A stretch of 64,000 nt of DNA from Arsenophonus sp052174455 (lineage in GTDB: Bacteria > Pseudomonadota > Gammaproteobacteria > Enterobacterales > Enterobacteriaceae): positions 1 to 64,000 of the forward strand of contig JBQMRP010000004.1 of the NCBI GenBank assembly GCA_052174455.1, read 5' to 3'. Shown here in pieces: positions 1 to 11,919 of this stretch. Positions within the stretch are counted from its first letter, which is position 1; each line of letters begins with the position of its first letter. Made by a program: the position numbers and the translations under genes. The notes beneath the pieces were generated by a model that made no database searches, had not been told where the DNA came from, and saw only the letters and a program-made list of their open reading frames with translations.

Positions 1-150
1 AGCAGCTCTAATTTAAGTGTTGTAGTTATCTAATAATAGTTTTAACCATTATGATAGCACTTCAATATACCTTTATCTTTCCTGCACTGGTAGTTACTTT
101 TATATGAATATGATTGCGCAAAGAGTGGGCTATATAATAATTCAGAATAA
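1..150. repeat. Partial copy of an unidentified dispersed repeat
   Basis: The first ~150 bases align with 34043-34195. Both copies start with agcagctctaattt and both end near gggtctatataataat / gggctatataataatt. The copy here is cut by the window edge. It is probably the end of another decayed mobile element, but I could not recognise a protein. Confidence 0.5.
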
Positions 151-164
151 ATTATACTTATTTT

Positions 165-1565
165 TAGTGTATGAATTTTGGAAATGCTGATATATCTTGC
201 TGATTGATTTCGTAAATAATTTTAATAATAGAGAGATAATATACCATAAAAAAGTCTAGCTTACAACTATCCAGGAAACTAGATATTACTTTAACCCTCT
301 TGCATTAATTTATATGGAATGGTTTCCAGAGACAGCTAAATAGCACCCTGTTGAAGCAGAACTTCGAGTCGAATCCCCCAAATTGGCTACGATAATCTTT
401 TCAAAGCCACCTTGTCTATAGATCTCATCCGTCATCCGTAACGGTTATTTACATAACGAACCCATATAAACTAATATTGGACGATATAAGATTAAAACTC
501 CTAAGGTCATATGGAATCGCAGCAGCAACGGAATATGATTCAACAACTTCTTGCTGCCCAGCTTTATCTGAATTGTGCAAAACTGCTAAACAATTCAGAC
601 CATGTCTGTGTAACTGTAATAGCATCTCTATCGATGATTTTCATGAAGCGCTATAGATCCCATTCTCGGTGAAAAAATATACTCTTCCATCGGTGGTTAC
701 CCAAAAATCAGCAAACTGAAACACCTATGCTGAAGAACACAAGAAATGGTTCCCTATATGATTTAAGTGATACGTACTACCTTTATTTTTTGGACGATAG
801 AATAACTTGTCCTATCAGATAGGATTCTTTTACCTACTAGTTATATTGGCGGCGCTCCATGGATATGGATGCTAAAAACCCGTTTCGGTCAAAGATAGTT
901 ATTAAAAAATTAAAAGGAAACTGAGCTAAACTTCTTATGGAATAGCTGAAACCACGCGTAGCTTAACTGCATCTCCTAAACTTACTATGGAAAACGATGA
1001 TCTTGCTTTTTAAAATACAATAGCAAAGATATTTCTGATATGCAGGATCAACGTTGTTGGGCATACAAAACAGCTAACTCAGTAGCTTCACTTCCCAAAA
1101 TGGCATGTAACCAAAAGTTAATGGTGAGCTTTGGGAGATTTAGGTAACAGAGATCCGTGATACCGCTAACAAACTTCTTGATATTTTTTTGGCAAAGAGT
1201 TTCAACGAGTATCCTGTAGCAATAAAAAGTTAAAAAAGAGCGAGAACAGCTTCTGGCATTCTATGCCTTTCCGTTAGTGCACGTGGCGCCAACAATAACG
1301 ACGAATCCTATTAAATAAACTTTTATGATAGTGAAATTATGAAGACGACTCGCAAAGCGCTCTAGTTTGAAAAACAACTCTTTTAATAATATCTAAGCCT
1401 GCTAGGGGTTTATTCAAAAAATCTGAAATCAGAATAAAGGGATTTAGGCTGCTGACTGTGATGTTAAAGAACATCCGATTTAAGAATGGAAAATAGATTT
1501 ATTAAGGATTATAGTAAAATTTAGCTTAATCATCATACACTAGATTTATTAATAACTCTACGAGA
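165..1565 (+). mobile_element. Decayed IS256-family element (copy A)
   Basis: Remnant of a Mutator-type (IS256-family) transposase with many stops and frameshifts. It shares its order of landmarks with at least seven other copies in the window: a start with a tggtgtatgaattttgg-like block, a middle where the DGxKE / WVHKTANVLN region of the family can be read in scattered frames, and an end at ...gatttattaataactc. No open frame longer than a few dozen codons survives, so it cannot make transposase. Confidence 0.7.
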
Positions 1566-2290
1566 CTAAACAGTACTCAACGAGTTTGAGTAAGATTTAA
1601 GATCTTAGGCGATGATCAATCAATGCCCGTCAAGACTTTAACTAAACGTGCAAAAATCAGTTCTTATTTTTGTTTTCTATTATTCCTTTTTAAAAAAGAG
1701 AATACCATCTACATCTATTAATTATTCAACTTTTAATTAATTTACTAAAAACATATATTCATTACTATTTACTACTTATTTACTATTTAAAATAAAAGTC
1801 TATCAATTAATAATTAATATAATTATAGCTTTAATCTAAATTAGATTATATTCTATATGTTTTATATTAATTATTTATAAAAAATTAATATAAAACATAT
1901 TATAAATATGTAAATAGTTCAATAAATAATTTATTAATTAAAATTATTACTAAGTAAAAAATAATTGCTATGTATTAACTAATACACAACTTTTTATATG
2001 AAAATATTCGTTTATTTTATGAAATTGTGATAATAAATATGTTATGATAACATCATAGATTAGCTATAGCTAAATAGCTACTACAAGTTAGTTTAACAAC
2101 ACTATTAAATAGTCACTATTTAATAGTGTATTAACATAATCAGTTATGTTGTAAACATTAACCAACTAATCAACTATATAAATTAAAATAATAGTAAATA
2201 TACTCTATAATAATATCAATTATTACTGATTTAAAATCCTAAAATAGGATTACATACGCTTACTTTATACCATATTACGGGTTAGCTATC
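1566..2290. other. AT-rich spacer without recognisable gene
   Basis: Very AT-rich DNA between the IS256 copy and the gloA remnant. I see no reading frame or RNA signature. It contains a perfect inverted repeat at 2099-2129 with arms of 15 bases around a single C. Confidence 0.6.
2099..2129. repeat. Perfect inverted repeat, 15-base arms, 1-base centre
   Basis: Left arm acactattaaatagt (2099-2113), centre C, right arm its exact reverse complement (2115-2129). No T-run follows on either strand and the nearest gene is about 650 bases away, so a terminator role is unlikely. It belongs to a window-wide set of palindromes in non-coding DNA. Confidence 0.85.
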
Positions 2291-2296
2291 TTCAAT

Positions 2297-2660
2297 GCTT
2301 AATTTATTTATATATTATATATTATACGCGCATCTTTTACATACAAGTAAAAATCCTAGATATAAATAATTCTTTCCTTCATTGTTTATGATAATGAAAA
2401 TAAAGCTGTCATAATTAAATTAACTCATAATTAGGGTATTGAGAATTACCAAATTATAATCTCCTTTGATCATATTGCATTAGTTGTTGATAATTTTGCA
2501 AGTAAATTACAGTAACATATGTCTTGTGTGCAAACAATAAATTGCGTGCGAATAAAATCAGGACCATTTAAAAGAAGATCAACGATTATTGCCTATATAA
2601 AATATCCTGATGCCCTAAAACTTAACTGATTAAAAATAAAATGTCAGTAACGTTTTAAGT
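2297..2660 (+). pseudogene. gloA: gloA pseudogene (lactoylglutathione lyase / glyoxalase I)
   Basis: Glyoxalase I isomerises the hemithioacetal of methylglyoxal and glutathione. Here only remnants are readable in shifting frames: an N-terminal LLHTSKNPRYK-like stretch near 2340, then FDHIALVVDNFASKLQ near 2465-2510 (compare GHIALSVDNAAEAC of the enteric enzyme), then GPFKRRSTIIAYIKYPD near 2570-2615 (compare GPVKGGTTVIAFVEDPDG). Internal stops and frame changes rule out a working protein. Its position just before rnt on the same strand matches the enteric gloA-rnt order and supports the call. Boundaries are approximate. Confidence 0.8.
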
Positions 2661-2784
2661 AATCGATACTTTACTTCATTGATTGAGCATTTATCCATAT
2701 ATTTTGTATACTTAAACTGATTTAATGCATTTTGCTCAAAATTTGGCATAATATATTTATTCTCAAGTATAAAGTCTTAAGTAA

Positions 2785-3426
2785 ATGTGTAATAAAAAAA
2801 ATGAGGTTAACACACTGGCAAAGCGTTTCCGAGGTTATTATCCTGTCGTTATTGATCTAGAAACTGGTGGGTTTAATGCACAACAAGATGCGCTATTAGA
2901 AATTGCGGCTATGACGCTAAAAATGGATCAAGGTGGTTGGTTAGAGATTGATAAAAAACTTCATTTTCATATTACACCTTTTTCTGGGGCAAATATAGAA
3001 GCAACTGCACTCGCTTTTACTGGTATTGACCCAACTAATCCTTTGCGTAATGCTATTGATGAATATACTGCTTTATATGAAATTTTTAAGATGGTTAGAA
3101 AGGGTATTCTAAATAATGATTGCAATCGAGCGATTATTGTTGCTCATAATGCCAATTTTGATCATAGTTTTATTATGGCTGCTGCTCAGCGAGCAAATCT
3201 AAAACGTAATCCATTTCACCCTTTTGCAACTTTTGATACCGCGACACTTAGCGGCCTTGTTTTTGGTCAAACAATTTTAGCTAAAGCTTGCTATACCGCT
3301 GGAATTCCATTTGATGGTAAACAAGCGCATGGCGCACTTTACGACACTGATAGAACGGCATTACTATTTTGTGAAATCGTTAATAAATGGAAGAAATTAG
3401 GTGGCTGGCCACTAACAACCGATTAA
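2785..3426 (+). CDS. rnt: Ribonuclease T (3'-5' exoribonuclease)
   Basis: RNase T trims the 3' ends of tRNAs, 5S and 23S rRNA and turns over the tRNA CCA end. The 213-residue frame has the DEDD-family exonuclease motifs: Exo I VIDLETGG with D24 and E26, Exo II HNANFDHSF with D126, and Exo III HGALYDTDR with H182 and D187. The C terminus KWKKLGGWPL is typical of enteric RNase T, and the length matches the family. It starts with ATG at 2785 and no strong ribosome binding site is visible. It follows the gloA pseudogene, as in enteric genomes, and is followed by a dead IS. The frame is intact and I see no missing active-site residue. Confidence 0.96.
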   Translation: MCNKKNEVNTLAKRFRGYYPVVIDLETGGFNAQQDALLEIAAMTLKMDQGGWLEIDKKLHFHITPFSGANIEATALAFTGIDPTNPLRNAIDEYTALYEIFKMVRKGILNNDCNRAIIVAHNANFDHSFIMAAAQRANLKRNPFHPFATFDTATLSGLVFGQTILAKACYTAGIPFDGKQAHGALYDTDRTALLFCEIVNKWKKLGGWPLTTD

Positions 3427-3534
3427 TAATCAACTCAGTATGATAATGCATAATTCCATTCCTTATAATTACCATTTAGTTCTAGATCATTATATAGACT
3501 CTCGTCACCAAGCTTTGTTCATGAAAAGATGATA

Positions 3535-5545
3535 CTGATGGATATAAGTTAAAGGGGAAATATCATGATAATGCGACTCCATCATCAAATAACTCCAACA
3601 GCTAAAATCAGTTCTACTCTTAAGGTCACCAAGAAGCCTGCATCTGCTTTAGTTAAGATTTATAATATCTCCGAACTTTACTGTTGCTAAAGGGGAAATG
3701 AAATGATATTGATGATCAATTATGTTAGAAAAGGTTGTTACCTTTTACCAGAGAGCAATTTGTAACCATATCTGCATTTCAACTGTTGTGCTTTTAAATA
3801 ATTTTATCCATGTCAGATAATTCAGTAAATAAAATGACATTACGCCATGCAATATACTTACCCATCTATTTGATCGGTTGATATAACTGTGCATATTTTT
3901 AATATAGAATTTCTTATAAAGAAATCTCTAATTGTCTAATTTTATTAAACAATAGTGACTAATTTGATGCTAGTTAGAAAAAGTTTTTTACCATTTAAAT
4001 TCATCTAAGAAAAAATAAACTCTTTATTGATGATTGATTCAAGAAAACGATTAATATACTCTTAATTAAATTCTTTAAGAATTTCATCGCTCATATTGAC
4101 CCTGTTAATCTCTGGCTGATTTGATACTGTGTGCAATTAGTTCTTTCCTTTTATCTCCTACTCTTGTATGTTTTCTAGATTTCTTACGTGAAATATAACT
4201 CTTACCTTTAAAAGATTTAATAAAAAATGTTTCGTCGACTTTAACAATACTATTAATTTATATATTAGCTGTCGATACTGAACCAAATAAGCAGTGATAA
4301 CATCTAAAAACGCTGTTTTTAAATTAAATACCCTGTTTATTTTGATTGCTTCCGTAAAGTCAATCTATTCAAGGTATATCGTAGATAATTAAACTATTTA
4401 TTCTTGTGATATACTTTTCAAAAAAAATTTCCAGCACAATTGTTAAATATTTTTTCTGATATCGAAGATTTTATAATAATATAGCTGCAACCTTAATTAA
4501 TATCCCAGTGGATAATATATTTATTATGATAGTATGAGAAGAATGAGTGAAATTAGTTGCTTAAATACATGAATAGACATAATTCTAATAAATTATCGCC
4601 GAGTTAACTAATAAGATATAATTTTTATTTACAAAGGAGTAAGGAAAGAGTCTTTTGATCTGTATGATTATTTACTTTTTCATGGTAACCGTTATAGAAA
4701 AATTCTTCATATAGAATATGAGATCTACCAATAATTTTTACAGACATAGTCTGATGATCACACTACCCACATTCTCCATCCTTTCCTGACGAAACTGTCA
4801 ACAGCTTAAGAAGCATACTTTTTCTTTTGCCGATCTGCTTAGTAGGGGTTTCCTCACCCCATACGCGAATTCCTGACCTCCTGTAATATCTTGGCTATAG
4901 CCTAAAAGATCACTATTTATAATCAGAGCTTGAGGGGAAGTTTTCGTGAAATAAAACAAAGAAGAAAAGCACCAAATACAAAGGCATAAAGCGTTTAAAA
5001 GCTACAATCCTAATTATCTGTACGTAGTGTACAATATCTTCCGTAAATGTCAAACAAAACTTCATGACATTATCTTTTCGTAGGTGTATATATAAATTGC
5101 ACTACTCAATTAATTTTTATTCGTCTTTACAAGGCAAAAGGCGGGGGAATTGCCCAGTGCTCAATGATTTTACGTGATCTTAACCGAGGATATTCTATAA
5201 CTACGAATCAAGTACTTACAGACAATGACAAAGAATTTACAGACTGCATTTTTGCCTGGAAAATGTTCAGACACTAGAAAACAGAGATTCGACTGTTTAT
5301 ATGCATAGCTTAATATAAAATACCAACTTAGCCCGCTGAGGCATTTTTAAACGAATGGTATAATTGAGTGATTTATTGCATATAAAAGATTAGCTGTAAA
5401 GACATCATTTCAATTCTAGTGAAAAGTTAAGATCACCCTGCATAGATATGTTTAACTGTATAATCAGGAATTATCAATCACCATTGGATGGTGAAACTTT
5501 ATTGTAATCTATAAAAAATATTGGTTTAAAGTTAAGTGTTAATTA
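3535..5545 (+). mobile_element. Decayed IS481-family element carrying an inverted IS1595-like element (composite 1)
   Basis: The 5' piece (about 3565-3735) retains an IS481-type N terminus (MRLHHQ-like start, then a TVxKW helix-turn-helix region). The 3' piece (about 4800-5545) retains fragments of an rve integrase core (YLYV..., DNxKEF near 5225, then a VERFN-like region). Between them, about 3735-4780 on the minus strand, lies a decayed IS1595 (ISXO2-like) transposase whose reverse complement reads IVxVDETFF-like. The same arrangement occurs at 39820-41795 and 57690-59690. All frames are broken. Boundaries are approximate. Confidence 0.65.
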
Positions 5546-5564
5546 TTTAAAAAACGAGCTATCT

Positions 5565-6975
5565 TCATTTCTGGTATCTCGTATTTTGGGATTCTGGCGT
5601 ATCCTACTGATTTATTTCTTAGATAATTTAAAGAATAGAAAGATGATATGCCATGAAAAGCCTACTCTACAGGTATCCAATAAAACAGATATTATCTGTA
5701 ATCCCATTCCATGATTCATCCATAATAGCGCACCAGATAGGTGATAGCACCGCTGTTGAGACTGAGATTGAAGGCATACTGTAACAATATTCTAAAAGCT
5801 GAATTATCTATAAATCTCATCCGTTATTCGTAACGATTATTTAGCATAACGAACCATATAAACTGCTATTGGCTATGTTGAAATTAAAGTAATTAAGGTC
5901 AAGAATTGCGGCGGCAATGGAATATGCTTCAACAAACTTCCTACTCTACACGTTATCTGAATCAAAAAAAATCGGTGAAGAGTTAATATTATGCTTGTGT
6001 ATTCAAAGCATTATCTACCGGTAATTTGAGAAAAGCTTTAAAGCTTTTCTCTCTATGAGAAGTATGTAGTATTTTAAAAAGTGCCATAATTAAACTAAAA
6101 CAGCTATAATTTGAAGAGTACAGGAAATAGTGCCAGCACTATTTAATGCCATATATGCTGCGTTTATTTCTTGATAGATGGCATATAACCGTTTTGTCAA
6201 GCAAATTAATCGCCATAGCCTACTAGTAAAATCAGTGGCACTTGGACATGGATGTAAGGAGATTGTTGCACTCGAAGATGTCTATGAAGAGTTAAATGAA
6301 CTTAGCTTAACTTTTCAATGGCTGATGAGGACGTGACTTAACCATCTTTCCAAAGCTTGTTATGGAAGAAACAGGGGTGTATTGGTTTTAGAATGCAACA
6401 GTAAAGATATTCACTGGCACGCAGTATAAATACTGTTTATCAAATAAAACAAACAACTAATGTGCTGACGCTTTACCTTCTAATGGTATGAAACTGAAAG
6501 TTAAGAGTTAGCTGCAAGAAGGGAAGCTCTCTCTAGCAAGCAGAGAGAGAGTTGAAATACCGCTAATAAAACCCTTGATGTTTTATTAGAAAGGTTTTTA
6601 GCGTATCCTGCAGCAATAAATAACTTGTAGAGAGATTGAAAAGAGCTTATAGCATTTTATGCCTTCCCGTTAGTGCACTTGTCGTCAATAAGAACGACAA
6701 ACTAGATTAATTAGGTTTTATAACAGTGTTAGGATACAGGGAAGCCGATGATCGAACCACCGTAATAATTCAAGAAAACAATTCTTTCAATTGTATCTAA
6801 GCTACTACAATCCTGCTTAGAAAACCTGTAACCGGCTACAGGGAAGTTTGATTTTATAACTCATGATAAAGTAAGTAGCATTAAATTTAGGATAGAGAAC
6901 AGGTTTACGAAATATCAGAGTAAAAATATCCTGATCTCAATACACCACAGATTTGCTAATAACTAAAAACTATAT
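5565..6975 (+). mobile_element. Decayed IS256-family element (copy B)
   Basis: Same landmark series as copy A: ggtatctcgtattttgggattctggcgtatcc at the head, a gcggcaatggaatatgcttcaa block in the middle, and agatttgctaataact at the tail. It abuts the end of composite 1. The transposase frame is destroyed. It contains a perfect 24-base palindrome at 6028-6051 that the sister copies lack. Confidence 0.7.
6028..6051. repeat. Perfect 24-base palindrome inside IS256 copy B
   Basis: gagaaaagcttt (6028-6039) is followed directly by its exact reverse complement (6040-6051). The matching place in IS256 copy C (around 10255) is not palindromic, so the palindrome arose in this copy after it inserted. 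Confidence 0.85.
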
Positions 6976-7482
6976 TATCTTCCGATATCTAACACATATA
7001 AGCAATAATTCTTGTGCTAATCTAGGATTTAGCTATAGAAATTAATGGATCTTATTCTCTTTATATCACTTAAGAGAATGAATTGATGGCATGTAGACAT
7101 TTCTCTCGAAAATGTCTTAAAACTAGCGTTTATGCTACAAAAAATTTTGAAGTCAGTATTAAATAAATACTATGATATGTTAATGTAACTATATTAACAC
7201 ATTAACATTACTGGTGTTTAAAGTCTATTTTCTTATAAAGGCATTTACTATCTTATGAGTGATATAGTAAATACCTTTAATATGTCCTGAATAAAATTTT
7301 CATAGATCATGAATATCAACCATAGTATTTCACCTATTTGTTAAAGTTTAAAGACTTTTTTAACTGTAATTAATTAAAATTATCTATAGGTGTAATCTAC
7401 GAAATAGTATCTTACTTTCTTAAATGCAAAATACTTTCCACTCTTTAAAAGAGTGCCGTTATTAGCAAAAATAAGTAATTAT
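6976..7482. other. Spacer downstream of nfuA
   Basis: No gene recognised. It holds an inverted repeat at 7237-7278 (15-base arms, one mismatch, 12-base spacer) and a short hairpin at about 7439-7455, about 30 bases past the nfuA stop. Either could end nfuA transcription, but neither has a clear T-run on the minus strand. Confidence 0.5.
7237..7278. repeat. Inverted repeat with 15-base arms
   Basis: Left arm aaaggcatttactat (7237-7251) and right arm atagtaaataccttt (7264-7278) pair with one mismatch around a 12-base spacer. A weak terminator downstream of nfuA is possible. It could also be one of the palindromes common in the decayed DNA here. Confidence 0.6.
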
Positions 7483-8061
7483 CTAATAATAAGAATGATC
7501 ACCACGCTGATGTTCGGTTAAATCTTTCACGCCTTTTAATTCGCCTGAAAACATGTTTAGCAACTGTTTTTCAATACCTTCTTTTAAACTAAAATCGACC
7601 ATTGAGCAACCATTACATCCTCCACTGAATTGTATAATTGCATATTTATCATCAGTTATTCTAATCAATGAAATCCATCCTCCATGACCTGCTAACTGTG
7701 GGTTAATTTTTAATTGAATAACATATTCAACTCGTTCAATCAAGGGAGCATCATCGGCAACATTTCGTATTTTTGCATTAGGCGCTTTTAGCGTAAGTTG
7801 AGAGCCTAATTGATTCGTTAGGAAATCGATTTCGGCTTCTTCCAGAAAAGATGCGCTAACTTTATCAACAAATACTAAAAATTTATTAAATTTAAGTTTA
7901 ATATCCGTTGCTTCAATAGCATCAGAAGGACAGTAAGAGACCCCACATTCCGCCAATGGTGTGCCAGGATTAATTACAAATACACGAATTTGTGTACTAG
8001 GTTCTTGATTTTCCAAAAGTTTGAAAAAATGAGTTTGTGCTGCTTCAGTAATATTAATCAT
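7483..8061 (-). CDS. nfuA: Fe/S biogenesis protein NfuA
   Basis: NfuA carries a [4Fe-4S] cluster and delivers it to, or repairs, client Fe-S enzymes in the cytoplasm. The 192-residue protein has the usual two parts: an N-terminal degenerate A-type carrier domain (about residues 1-100) and a C-terminal Nfu domain with the cluster-binding motif GGCNGCSMVD, cysteines C149 and C152. Length agrees with the enteric protein (about 191). The start is ATG at 8061. Upstream on the same strand is the remnant of gntX, its usual enteric neighbour. Retention beside feoAB fits a continuing need for iron and Fe-S enzymes. Confidence 0.96.
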   Translation of the reverse strand: MINITEAAQTHFFKLLENQEPSTQIRVFVINPGTPLAECGVSYCPSDAIEATDIKLKFNKFLVFVDKVSASFLEEAEIDFLTNQLGSQLTLKAPNAKIRNVADDAPLIERVEYVIQLKINPQLAGHGGWISLIRITDDKYAIIQFSGGCNGCSMVDFSLKEGIEKQLLNMFSGELKGVKDLTEHQRGDHSYY

Positions 8062-8124
8062 AATCGATTCTCAAGTTTATTGTTTTGATATGTTTTATAA
8101 CATATTCTTTTCCTTACTTTCTAT

Positions 8125-8360
8125 AAGGTTCTGCATATATCCGCCCAGGGTTTAATTAAATTTGCTCCAGCATTAATCAACAATTTAGCAATTTCATTTA
8201 TTATTCTTCCTATTATAAGGAAATTATCAAATACAAGAAGATATCGATCTTTAAACAATTTTATCCTAAAAAGTTATTAAGATTTTTTGGTGCGCGTTTT
8301 TATTAGAAAGTTGAGTTTTCAATAATGTAGCACGAATGCAAATAATTGAATTAACTTGAA
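8125..8360 (-). pseudogene. gntX: gntX (comF-like phosphoribosyltransferase) pseudogene, 3' part
   Basis: Read on the minus strand, about 8220-8125 gives FLIIGRIINEIAKLLINAGAN then WADICRTL and a stop, matching the end of enteric GntX/ComF (VVTTGSTVAEIAQLLLRNGA ... WCLCRTL). Just upstream, KDRYLLVFDNF in another frame matches the region before the PRPP-binding loop, but the loop itself (DDVVTTG) is lost. Frames shift several times. The N-terminal half (up to about 8800) is too decayed to read. Position directly upstream of nfuA supports the call. Confidence 0.75.
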
Positions 8361-9109
8361 ATTGATATCCTAGCTAACAAGTTAATTAAATTGGTATTAA
8401 CCTGACTTGATTAAATTCACATTGCAATATTTACCATGATGAAATTGATTTATATTATGAAATCTAGTTTTGCGCCAGCATTATTTGATGATATTGTTAT
8501 GAATAAAGTTGAAATAAGAATGCAAGGATAAAAGGAATTTTAGTTATTTTTTTTTTTGCAAATTTGCATTATTACTATCACCATACTTAACAGTTAAATA
8601 TAAAAGAATAATAGAGACAAGATTACGCTAATAAATTAAATCCTATATACAACGACCGTAAGCAATAGTGAATTTTTAGACGGTTAAAGGGCAACCGACG
8701 ACAAACTAGTTTATATAAAGCAAACTCTTTTAGACAATAGTGATGAATGCCATGAAAGCGATATTTAGTATTTGCTAAGATAGCTATTAGAATACCTCAA
8801 CTATCGTTACATAATGGTGTCTTTTTATACCTACATAGAAAGAATACACTGACAACAGTGTTTTGGTAAAAGTTAATTAAAGGGAAACAAGATATTGTGC
8901 ATTGTACAATGATTCTCATTTTTCATCTCCATCTTATTGACATATCTAGCTATAGTTGTACTAATATTTTCCTATTTATGTCACTGCAACAAATAGTAGA
9001 GATAATTTTATAGAAAGCGCATAAGCAGAATATTTAGGTAAGCTTGTCATTAAGCGGATTAATTACTAGTATCATTACACTCAATTATTAAATTGCAATA
9101 GCGCGTAGG
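8361..9109. other. Spacer, possibly the erased 5' half of gntX
   Basis: No open frame or RNA gene. By synteny the first half of gntX and the gntX/bioH intergenic region should lie here, but I could not read either with confidence. Confidence 0.4.
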
Positions 9110-9377
9110 CATCTTTGTTATCAAAAGTTATTACTTTTCTTGCAGAGAAATTTGCGGCCACGTCTTGAATTTTTATTATTGTGATTTTAAACAAACTTCT
9201 TTAGACCAGGTAATTCAGTAAATAAAAAACCTATATTATGAAATTTATCAGCTATTCTTTTAATATTCTGATATAATTGTCCATATTTTAATATGAAATT
9301 CTTTACTAATAAATTCCTAATTTCTTAACCATATTAAGATATAAACGACTAACTTCATTATTTCTTGCAAAGGATAG

Positions 9378-9398
9378 AAGCTGATCATTGATCAGCTT
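9378..9398. repeat. Perfect inverted repeat, 10-base arms, 1-base centre
   Basis: aagctgatca, T, then tgatcagctt. The equivalent place in other IS1595 copies reads like tgatgattggttcaag and is not palindromic, so this is a private change in this copy. Confidence 0.8.
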
Positions 9399-9824
9399 AA
9401 AAAAAACGGCTAAAATAGCCTGGATTAAACTCTTAAAAAATCTTATTATTCACATGACTTCTTTCGATCTCTGGCAATTAATTAAGACAACGACTCCTTC
9501 TTTCCTTTTATCTCCTTATCTCCCGCGTTTTCTATCTTTTCTATGTGTAATAGAATGCCTTCCTTTAAAAGATTTATAAGAAAATACTTTTTTAACTTCA
9601 AATAATAACACTTATAGTGTATTTAAGTTAACTATCACGACTCAGATTAAAAAAGAAATGACACTATCTAAATATTATTTTCAAATAAATGCTATTTGTT
9701 TCTTTGAGTTTTGTAAAGTACAACTATTAAACATATATCGCAGATAACTAAAACATTTATCCTTATAATACAGTTTTGCTAGAGGACTTCCAGTAAGAGA
9801 GTTATGCTAATTCTGGTGTTATGG

Positions 9825-11175
9825 TATTCGGAGATGCCAGCGTATCCTGCTGATTCATTTTATGAGTGATGTCAACAACAGAGAAATGATATGTTATAAA
9901 AATCCTACTCTACAGCTATCAGCGAAATTAGATATTATCTGTGATCTATTAGATGAATTTATACGTAATACTGCCAAATAGATGATAAGCACCACTTCTG
10001 ATGTAGAGCTCGAATCTATATTGCAATAACATACTTAACGCCGCCTTGTCTACGGATCTCATTCGTCGTCCGTAACGTTATTATCACAGTGAATCATACA
10101 GACTGATTATTAACATATTCAGATTAAATGCCTAAGATCAGGGATTGCAGCGCTAATAGAGCATGCTTTAACAGCTCATTGCTTCTGCTCTATCTGAAGC
10201 GTGAAAATAACTAAGAGTTGCTTTTCATTCCTGTACCTATAAGCTATTATTCACCGGTGATTTTCATGAAGCTATACATGGTTGGCACTTTTCTCAGTAA
10301 AAAAAGCACATAATCTTTCTACTAGTACTATCAGTAGACTAAAATACAGATGCCTTAAAGGGGCATAGGAAAAGTAGTAAACCTCCTTGCGTAATTTAGC
10401 CGATATATCCTACATTTATTTCTGATTTAATTACCTATACCTATCTATCAGATAAGCTGATCCCCTCTGCCTACTGCTCATTATCAATGATAATGCATAG
10501 ATAGTAAGGAGTTCGTTGTGGTCGAAAATAGTTATCAAAAAAAAGTTAAAGGAAAACTAATCTTAACTTTTTTAATTGGCCTGCGAGCGCATTACTTAAC
10601 CATAATCTCTATGCTTGCTATAGAGATGGTGCTATTGGTTTTAGCATGAAATGGTAAAGATATTTCCTGGCATGCAGCAGCAATGCTATTAGCTACACAA
10701 AATAGCTAATACACTTATTTTACTCCACAAAGGTATATAACCGAAGTAAGAAGAACCTGAAGAAGATTTAGATAGCAGAGAGCCCTGATATCGCTAACAA
10801 AACCCTTTATTTTTGTTAGAAAATTTTTCGCGAACAGAGTGCACAACGATAAATAAGTTAAAAAAAATCGAAAGGAATGATTATTATTTTATAATATCCT
10901 GTCAGAAGACTAGGCGTCAATAAGAACGACAAATCCGATTAAATTGGCATTTGTAATGATGAAATTATAAAATAGCCGTACGAAACGTTGTGGTTCGAAA
11001 ATAACCCTTTCTTGGTATTGAAGCTTATTCCCTTCTTCTCAAAAAATCTAGAACCAACTGATAGAATTTTATCCTTGATCATAAGTGGTAAATAACACCC
11101 AATTTAAAGATTGAGAATAGATTTATTAAATATAAGAGTGAAGCCTAACTGCCATAATACTAAATCTGCTAATAA
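9825..11175 (+). mobile_element. Decayed IS256-family element (copy C), inserted in an IS1595-like element
   Basis: Same landmark series as the other IS256 copies (ggtgttatggtattcggagatgcc head, cgtatcctgctgattcatttt, tail gatagc.aatctgctaataactc). The transposase frame is fully broken. Its presence inside an IS1595-like copy shows that IS256 moved after IS1595 here. Confidence 0.7.
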
Positions 11176-11440
11176 CTCCTAGTAAGATTACTAAATCTTT
11201 TCCTGAAATCGTAAATTTTTATAATAAAATCTCTACATTCCTAATGAATGTTTAGAGCGAATAACACACTCTCTCTGATAATAGAGACTAAATAAAGTAA
11301 AATAAATCTTCTTGACTGTATGATTGTTTGCTTTTTGTGCTAATCGCTGTAACGAAAATCTTTTATATGGTATAATTTCTACCAATAACCTTTTCAACAT
11401 AACTTTTTAATAAAATTGGCTTTATTGCAATTTTTTGCAC

Positions 11441-11919
11441 AACAAAAAATTAGCAGCCATTAACTTACAATATTCAGAGGTTTTAAAGAACAATTATACA
11501 AGTAGACACTCATCATGCTATATAACATTGTATTGTAAATACTAGAATAGATATCACTATTAATGTTGCCGTATTAAATGCAAGTTTAAAAAATTTGTGA
11601 ACAACTAATCTAGAGTAATCTTTTATTAATGTTAAATAAATCTTTTTACGCATCTATGATAACCTTAATAGCGCTTACTATCAAAAATAGTATAATTTTA
11701 GATAAATAGTTACAAAATTTGTATTCGGTACTAATAAATATACTAACTATACTCAATTTATTTCTTATCCTAATAAGTTTATTCAATTGTTAATTGATTT
11801 TTCTTCTTAATTAAAGATTAATATAGAAGTCAGAACAAAATTAAAAAGATTATTTAGCAAATAATCGATAATTTAATACATTATTACTTACTTGCTAAGA
11901 TAAAGAAAAGTAATTTGAT
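11441..11919. other. AT-rich spacer without recognisable gene
   Basis: About 480 bases with no readable protein or RNA signature on either strand. Confidence 0.5.

Larger units (their letters stand above)
9110..11440 (-). mobile_element. Decayed IS1595-like element split by IS256 copy C
   Basis: Two halves of an IS1595-family element on the minus strand (about 9110-9815 and 11180-11440) flank IS256 copy C. The junctions are visible because the uninterrupted copies (for example 40690-40740) run straight from acttc.agtaagattg to ttaaatcttttcctgaaatc. No open frame remains. A perfect 21-base inverted repeat sits at 9378-9398. Confidence 0.65.
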
